A stretch of DNA of 64,000 nt from Paraescarpia echinospica (lineage: Eukaryota; Annelida; Polychaeta; Sabellida; Siboglinidae). The notes beneath the pieces are model-generated. The model made no database searches, was not told the origin of the DNA, and was given only the letters and a program-made list of their open reading frames with translations. The position numbers were made by a program, and so were the translations under genes. Below are positions 58,055 to 64,000 of the stretch, piece by piece. The stretch lies in assembly GCA_020002185.1 (NCBI GenBank), contig CM034543.1, forward strand, positions 33,453,965 to 33,517,964, written 5' to 3'. Positions within the stretch are counted from its first letter, which is position 1; each line of letters opens with the position of its first letter.

Positions 58055-58300
58055 GGAATCGTGAGGCGCAATGGTCGACCGGTCAGAGTGCCGGGTTGTC
58101 AATCGGAGGGGTTCGAATCCAGGTGCCGACCGAGTGACGCATTTGACGGACCCAGAAACGTATGGCCTCCGTCAACCTGGCTTACATACAGTGCTTACAT
58201 ATGACGGGTCTTGTTGGGGGGCAATAGGTGCTGTGATGTCGCGTGGCGGAATTTCGATGGCGACGCCTAGTTCAATACTCACTGTAGTTGTACTTGCAAC
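58055..58300 (+). mobile_element. tRNA-derived SINE of a second family
   Basis: The head GCGCAATGGTCGACCGGTCAG with GTGCCGGGTTGTCAATCGGA and a B box GGGGTTCGAATCC resembles a tRNA with a long variable region. The body that follows is unlike family S. There is no acceptor-stem pairing that would support a working tRNA. Confidence 0.6.
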
Positions 58301-58939
58301 ATCTCGTTAACCTGTCTTTTGTGTTTTTCTTCATCTGTCTGTGTTTTATTTCAGTTGTGTTGATTATCCATCAATCTCTCTCTACGTGACCTGCCCATAT
58401 CTACTTTGTTTTCATAATATGTTTCACTCCTGTTTTTATACAAATGCCGTCATGTAGTATTTTGTCTTTCTTTTTTGATGATCAACATTTTACTTTCCAT
58501 GACCCTTTGTGTTGACTTAACTTGCGTTGCAGTTAATAAACAAGTTGTAAGCGATTTAGTTATCAATCTTGCGCCTGCGTGATTTATATGGGAATCACAC
58601 TGTGGAGATAACAGGACTATTACAATAAGTAGGTGAATAATGGTTGATGTCTCTGTCCAATCTATTATAATGACAAATCAATACTTCCCGCAGGATGTAG
58701 ATTTTCAATAATGGCATAAAATGATATATGATATAACACGTAACGCAAAAATGAAAGCCACAAACAGAAATGCAAAAATAGAACCAATTTGAAAACCCCC
58801 CACAATTCTTACAAACCAAATAATAAATCAAAACTAAAAGCAATGCAAAACAGTTATGTTGCAGCAAATGACTATATAGTTAAGTACTTGCCCACGTAAA
58901 ACACCATGGCATCGGGTATGGATTTCCCCATCAACATAC

Positions 58940-59215
58940 GCAGTGCAGGAAGATGTTTTTCCCACGCAATATAGCCGAGTGGAACAGCTTGCCCCAAGAA
59001 GTGGTATCTGCGACCACCCTGGATTTTTTTGAGTCCAGGCTCCACCACCACGTCTGATTTCTATAAACACCCCTCCCACCCCAATCCTTCCCTTTCTGTA
59101 CCCCCCTAACCCCACTAATTCGCATTACTAAATCTCTTCTCTCTTTTCTGTTGCCAAAGATTACCCCCCAAAAAAAAAAATATTCAACCAAATGAAGGTG
59201 GTCATGAAATAGAAA
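58940..59215 (+). mobile_element. LINE 3' end just upstream of the KCTD-like exon
   Basis: The plus-strand frame gives FFPRNIAEWNSLPQEVVSAT followed by TLDFFESRLHHHV. This is the common ending of L2/CR1-type LINEs (FFPR.I..WNSLP..VV.A.TL..FK..L...). It ends about 180 bp before the splice acceptor of the KCTD-like exon. Confidence 0.8.
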
Positions 59216-59374
59216 AAAGAAGTAGTTAAAATGGTATTAGCTTTAACAAGCCTGTGATCGGACTTTGTTCGGGTCACTAAACTAGCTTAGATTCAATCCG
59301 TTCTTTTCGGACAATTCACCAATAAACTAATTAATTTAGATTAGTTATAATAATGGTTCGTTGCGCCTCTGAAA

Positions 59375-59397
59375 TCGAGTTTCTTTTTGTTCAATAG
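59375..59397 (+). promoter_or_regulatory. Splice acceptor before the KCTD-like start codon
   Basis: GAGTTTCTTTTTGTTCAATAG is a pyrimidine-rich tract ending in AG at 59396-59397. Only ATCACC lies between it and the ATG, which also has A at -3. This implies a 5' UTR intron and at least one upstream untranslated exon. Confidence 0.7.
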
Positions 59398-59403
59398 ATC
59401 ACC

Positions 59404-60189
59404 ATGACGACAAACCAGGGGTTCCCCAAGGTGATTGACCTCAATGTCGGTGGCTCCACCTACACGACATCGCTGGAGACGCTCACGAGCGTCGCAGACT
59501 CGCTACTTGCCCAGATGTTCAGCGAGCCGTCAAAGTTGCCCCCTCCGCCGAAGGATTCGTCCGGCCGCTACTTCCTAGACCGCGACGGCCTGCTCTTCCG
59601 CTACGTGCTCGACTTCCTGCGCTCGCAGAAGATCACTCTTCCGGAGAACTTCGCCGAGTGTGAACGCCTCAAGCTCGAAGCTGATCACTTCCGGTTGCCC
59701 CAACTCGCACGCAGCGTTAGCCGTTCGATGGCGCTGCACAAGCCGTCGCACCTGCCCCCTCTCGGCGACGCGTCGAACCACGCGAAAACAAACGACGAAG
59801 AAGCAAAACCTGTACGTGATCCCGGGTATGTCGTACTAGGGTATCGCGGCACGTTCGCTGTTGGTCGCGATGGCCTTGCAGACGTCAAGTTCCGGAAACT
59901 CGCCCGGTTGCTCGTCAGCGGGCAAGTTCGCCTGTGTCGCGAAGCATTCGGGGAGACGCTCAACGAAAGCCGGGACCCAGATCGTGGCAGTTCGAGCCGG
60001 TACACGAACCGATTCTTCCTGAAGCACAACTCTATCGAGCAAGCCTTCGACAATCTGCAGGCGGCCGGATTCCGCATGGTTGGCGCCAGCAGCAGCGGTA
60101 CAAGCGGGTGTGGCGACCTCAAGCCCGGCATGGACTCGGAGGAAAGCAGGTGGAACCATTACAACGAGTTTATATTCGTGCGCGATTGA
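59404..60189 (+). CDS. KCTD12/16-like: KCTD8/12/16-like protein (BTB/T1 domain plus H1 domain)
   Basis: The 261-residue protein has a BTB/T1 domain at about residues 9-105: VIDLNVGGSTYTTSLETLTS, SGRYFLDRDGLLFRYVLDFL, and LEADHFRLPQLAR. After a short linker, an H1 domain follows at about 141-261: YVVLGYRGTFAVGRDGLADV, FGETLNESRDPDR, RYTNRFFLKHNSIEQAFDNL, and a HYNEFIFVRD end. This layout is specific to KCTD8, KCTD12 and KCTD16, which assemble as pentamers on GABA-B receptors and shape G-protein signalling. Human KCTD12 is 325 residues; this one has a shorter N-terminus and linker. The whole coding region is one exon. Its GC and CpG content is higher than the flanks. An invertebrate gene of this type may predate the vertebrate duplicates, so no single paralogue name is claimed. 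Confidence 0.95.
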   Translation: MTTNQGFPKVIDLNVGGSTYTTSLETLTSVADSLLAQMFSEPSKLPPPPKDSSGRYFLDRDGLLFRYVLDFLRSQKITLPENFAECERLKLEADHFRLPQLARSVSRSMALHKPSHLPPLGDASNHAKTNDEEAKPVRDPGYVVLGYRGTFAVGRDGLADVKFRKLARLLVSGQVRLCREAFGETLNESRDPDRGSSSRYTNRFFLKHNSIEQAFDNLQAAGFRMVGASSSGTSGCGDLKPGMDSEESRWNHYNEFIFVRD

Positions 60190-61590
60190 GTCGGTGCGTC
60201 ACGCGACCCGCGCACCTCGCAACTGGCCGGACTCGGACTGTTCACAGAGGAGGTTTGTTGGCCGTCACGATTGCGTTTTAGTGATGGAAACGACAATCAC
60301 TTTAACGGTAATAACTCTGGGTAAACAGTATCGGTGGTAATGCAGCCGAAAATGTAGGATTGCAAGGGTCAGCTGTGCATGTTTTCCGGCGTCACCCCTG
60401 CGTCGGGGCGCGGGTATTGGCGGTCAGTCGATATCCAGCAAGATCACAGACGCTGAGCTTGAACAATCCATTGCCACGGCCACTCGTCGCCAAGATCATT
60501 AACGCTAAGAGGCGGTAACGACGACCGCAAAGAGGTGAAGACGCCGCTAGCAGAAATGCGATCTTTCGCCAGATCTTCACACCAACACCAGAGCCGATCG
60601 AAGACTTTCGCACGAACGATTAGAGCACTATTTCAACTCACCATTCAACTAGAGTGTGAGATTTCTATTTTCCTCGCATTGTGTTATTTTAACGACCTAT
60701 GCGTTTCTTTGTCGATTTTCTTCTCAACACGTACCAGCGCGTAGCCCTGATCTACTCGACTAGGAGTTTTCACCTTAAAGAAATCTTATTACGTGCAAAC
60801 GGCTTGCGATTGGTCGACACCGGATGTTAACATGCTACACCAAATGTTACCTTTGTAATCTGTGTGCCAATGCAATCGTGCTCGACGCCACTTCCGATTA
60901 CGTGAGTTACTCCGCCGCTGTCTCGTTCAATGACACCTGTATAGTTTGAACAAAGGTCGTGGAGCTGACGCCGTCACTTGTAGAAGAATTTGCCATCGAA
61001 ACAAAAGTGTGTGGTATGCATGCACATTGTTTTTCGATTTGTTTGATCTTTCCTTGGGTCGACATTGCTAACTATTTGCTTCATCTATCTAACGTTTGTT
61101 TTCTTTAAATTTATCAGCTAACTTTTTTCAGTAGCACCGAACATTTTAACCTATCCTTTGGCTGTCAGCATTGATATTAAGCTGGAACACTGTGTTAGTA
61201 GCTTACTGTTTCATGTCGCTGCCTGTTAGTATCCACGCGTGCATGTCAGTAATTCTATGAATAATTAATTGCACATCCGTCGGTAGTTCTGTACAGTACA
61301 GCAGTCGTTTGTCTGCGAAAATAAAAAGTTGAAAATTTATTAACGACAACATGGCATTTATGACTATAGACACCTACATCCTTACGTCGAACAGCTGGTG
61401 GTTCCGCTATGCAGCCATTTGCCTACGTAACGACCACAATTATGTGCACGACCTCCGCCAAGTTTTGCCTTTGACAACAATGTTGATAACGGTAATAATA
61501 TGTGAATTACATTACTAGACCGGCATGACATCTGCTAGATCAAACATTTTCGCATACAGTTGGCCCTTTAAAAAACGGTGTCACAATGTT
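60190..61590. other. Region downstream of the KCTD-like gene
   Basis: This should hold the 3' UTR. AATAAA occurs at about 61319 (GAAAATAAAAAGT), a possible but unproven poly(A) signal. No other gene was recognised. Confidence 0.4.
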
Positions 61591-61591
61591 G

Positions 61592-61729
61592 TTGTCACAA
61601 AGAACATTGTATGGGGCCAGCATTTCAAAAAAATATACGACGGAATGTCCAAACGCACCGCGTGTTCGAAATCCAATTTTTCGATGACTTGACGGAGCTT
61701 TTACTATATATCTAGTCACGTGATTGATA
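61592..61729 (+). repeat. Dispersed repeat family B, copy 2
   Basis: This matches 44144-44280 with the same order of blocks, including ATATACGACGGAATGT and a GTCACGTGAT-like end. Both copies are on the same strand. There is no coding frame. Confidence 0.75.
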
Positions 61730-64000
61730 GGTCAGCTGTCCAAAGGATGGATATATGAAGAGTGTTGAACTCAGAGAAGGGTGACGGTTGAGATGTGTAA
61801 AAAAACGGTTGACGAAAGAGTCTTTACCAAATATTGTATATATAACTGCTAATATTTTATTTTCTAATATTACATTATTAGTACTTAATGCGCTAACCTT
61901 GGAGCATTGTAACAGTATACCTAGAGCCGCCGAGGTTCTATCGGCTCTTTCTATGTTCTTTCACTTCATTGAGCCCTTGGCATCAGATCTACCAATTAAC
62001 GAAGATCTTAAAAAAAAAACAACGGTTGTTATTCATAGTTATTTAGTTACGTGTCTGCAATACGCTATGGTTTTCTAGTGGGTCTTTCTCCTACCGAAGA
62101 ATCAGTTCTCCAGATGGCGCCACTGTAAACGAGCTTAAAATCAACATACGGCAACATAAATCTCAGAGCTTTTCTCCATTTAATGCACATTAAGCGTACC
62201 GTGATTGTGCACCGCAGTAAGACCAGAATTTAAATCAATGAATCTAGCAATGGCGCTGCGTGGAGTCAGCCTCCGGTTTAACGTTGCCTAACACGCGCCG
62301 ACATCTTGGTCTACAGAGAAACTACATTAGCGTTTGTGTGCGCTAATTACAAAAGACGGCGTTTCGTGGATAGCGACTTAGCCGTCAGGTCAATTACTGT
62401 TCCGTCAACTCGCTGTCTGTGCTCCAGAAAGGCTGCCGTCTGGGCGATAAAACAAGATTTAGCAAGATTGTCACTCAAAGCGTGAACACAGACGGCACGT
62501 GGACACAGAAGAAGAATCTGGATTATCGAGATTCCATTTTTTTAATCCGTGTTGAAACTCTCCCTTCAGAGGTAGGATTTGTCAATTTCATTACAAAATA
62601 TTCACAATCAATAGATACTGATGTGTCATTTATTTGTGACCATTTCTTCACTAAAGTTGCAGAAGTAAGAAAAAATTACTTCTAGCAATAGTTCCATAAC
62701 CATTCAGTATCTTAAAACATCTATATGATCTCTTCGAAATCTCCTCGTCTCTAGGGTTATGTTTTACGCATTTTTAGTATCTAGTCTCTCAGTTCTGGAA
62801 TTGTTTTAGTCGGTCTCATCTGTATTTTTTTTAGCGAAGGCCCTATTTGTTTCCTTCATACGACAATGATCATCGCATACCTCTCGATGTATCTGCCAAA
62901 TAAGATCCATATAAAGTTTTGCCAGTAAGAATCGACATGTTTAAGAAGTGACAACTATTGTCTTTGTAATTATATTAAAACAAATGATAATTGAGATTGA
63001 TATCAGGTCAATATTATTATGCAGCCGCTTGGATTTTAGCGGGACAGCCATGTTAAATGCAGGCCCCTAAAAGAAACGAGCACCCAGATGAACAGTGCTA
63101 CATAGCCACCCCATTAGCACACCAAAGGGATATGCGTTGAAATATGGCCGTCGTCAACATAATTCTCGACATTTCGTAGAGCGAACATGCTTTGATATTT
63201 ATCTTCGGGATCTCTCGTTTTTGACAGTTCGCCATTAGTGCCAATGAGCAATGTTCATTCAACGGAGCATGGTTTACGGTAACTGACATTTTGGTGGCTG
63301 TACTAAATATAAAATAACATTGACATATCGATCAAAAGCTCAGCTTCGGAAACCACCGCCCACAACCACCAATACGCGTGCGCGATGTGAGCTCAAAAAA
63401 CCACCGCCATTACCCACTGGATTCATCTGACGTAACGTGGTAATAGTTGTCAAGACATTACCCCCTACACTGCCCTGTAGTGAGGTGACAATGGCGTCAA
63501 TGTGCTCTGACATTTGTTCCACACGACAGGTGGCGCCACAACATCAATTTATTTCCCCCGCGATACGTGGTGACGTCCGACCCGCCACCTATCCACATGT
63601 AATGCTTTACTTATACGGGGACTTTGTGAATTTATTTGTCAAGACACTTCGTTTTAATGCGCGATGTCCGTTCAACACACGCACGCACGCACGCACGCAC
63701 ACACCACACACACATTCACATGAAAAGTGTTGGCATTGTTCCACTTCCAATATCAACCTGTAGCGGGGCACCTAGTGCAAACAACGGTAGGAAGTTTATT
63801 GAATATATTTAATAACATGTTTTGTGTTAATGCGATATCGTTTTGACCGTATTAAAATGCATGATCCGCCAAATTGATATGCGGTGATCCAATACAAATT
63901 AGTGTTGGTTTCGGTCTGGCAAACGGAAAATAAAAAAATCATCATGAGCATCTACATTGACTAACGCCATTGGCTAGACATGTGATATTAGTATCACGTG
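61730..64000. other. Right end of the window, no recognised gene
   Basis: Frames up to 108 codons (63437-63763) have no recognised family. A short CGCA/CA repeat lies at about 63680-63716. No repeat pair or RNA was identified. Confidence 0.4.

Noticed and set aside
58065..58140. Possible tRNA gene with a long variable arm
   Set aside because: There is no convincing acceptor stem and the sequence continues into a SINE-like body.

Overview
The window is eukaryotic nuclear DNA from an animal, most likely a marine invertebrate. It contains spliced genes with GT-AG introns, many non-LTR retrotransposon fragments of CR1/L2/RTE-like types, tRNA-derived SINEs, DNA-transposon derivatives and a very high density of long microsatellites. 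No operons, Shine-Dalgarno sites or CRISPR arrays are seen. The sequence alone does not fix the species. The repeat set (CR1 with an esterase ORF1, an Academ-like transposon, SINEs with a conserved core) fits an amphioxus, hemichordate or lophotrochozoan genome, and this is inference.

Only two host protein-coding genes can be supported. On the minus strand at 9096-2028 there is a three-exon THEM6-like gene (hotdog thioesterase family). Its exons are 9096-8943, 3543-3332 and 2264-2028; splice sites and phases agree and give a 200-residue protein. On the plus strand at 59404-60189 there is a single coding exon for a KCTD8/12/16-like protein (BTB/T1 plus H1 domain, GABA-B receptor auxiliary subunit family). 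A strong splice acceptor lies six bases before its ATG, so an untranslated upstream exon is expected. The CpG-rich stretch ending in a consensus donor at 51611 is a candidate.

The rest is mainly mobile and repetitive DNA. Region 9.2-13.3 kb holds a 428-bp TIR element with a 4-bp TSD, a 445-bp near-perfect palindrome with a 9-bp TSD (Mutator-like), and decayed LINE pieces. At 14.6-18.0 kb is a young CR1 retrotransposon with an uninterrupted ORF2; its truncated ORF1 ends in the esterase domain and is joined to ORF2 through a -1 overlap carrying a UUUAAAC heptamer directly before the ORF1 stop. A second copy of its 3' end lies at 18970-19205. A duplicated CCGA-rich block occupies 19.9-21.0 kb. 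LINE fragments fill 22.5-28.1 kb, one of them split by an 896-bp hAT-type element with a perfect 8-bp TSD. A 22-bp-stem hairpin and a 150-160-bp tandem array lie at 35.0-35.8 kb.

From 40.5 down to 36.2 kb on the minus strand is a large decayed intronless ORF resembling Academ transposon proteins (XPG-like nuclease signature and Cys-rich tail). From 40.5 to 59 kb the window holds SINEs, a TIR repeat family with three copies, long CA, ACTC, CGA/ACA and TGCC arrays, and short LINE 3' ends. The KCTD exon and a mostly featureless right end follow.
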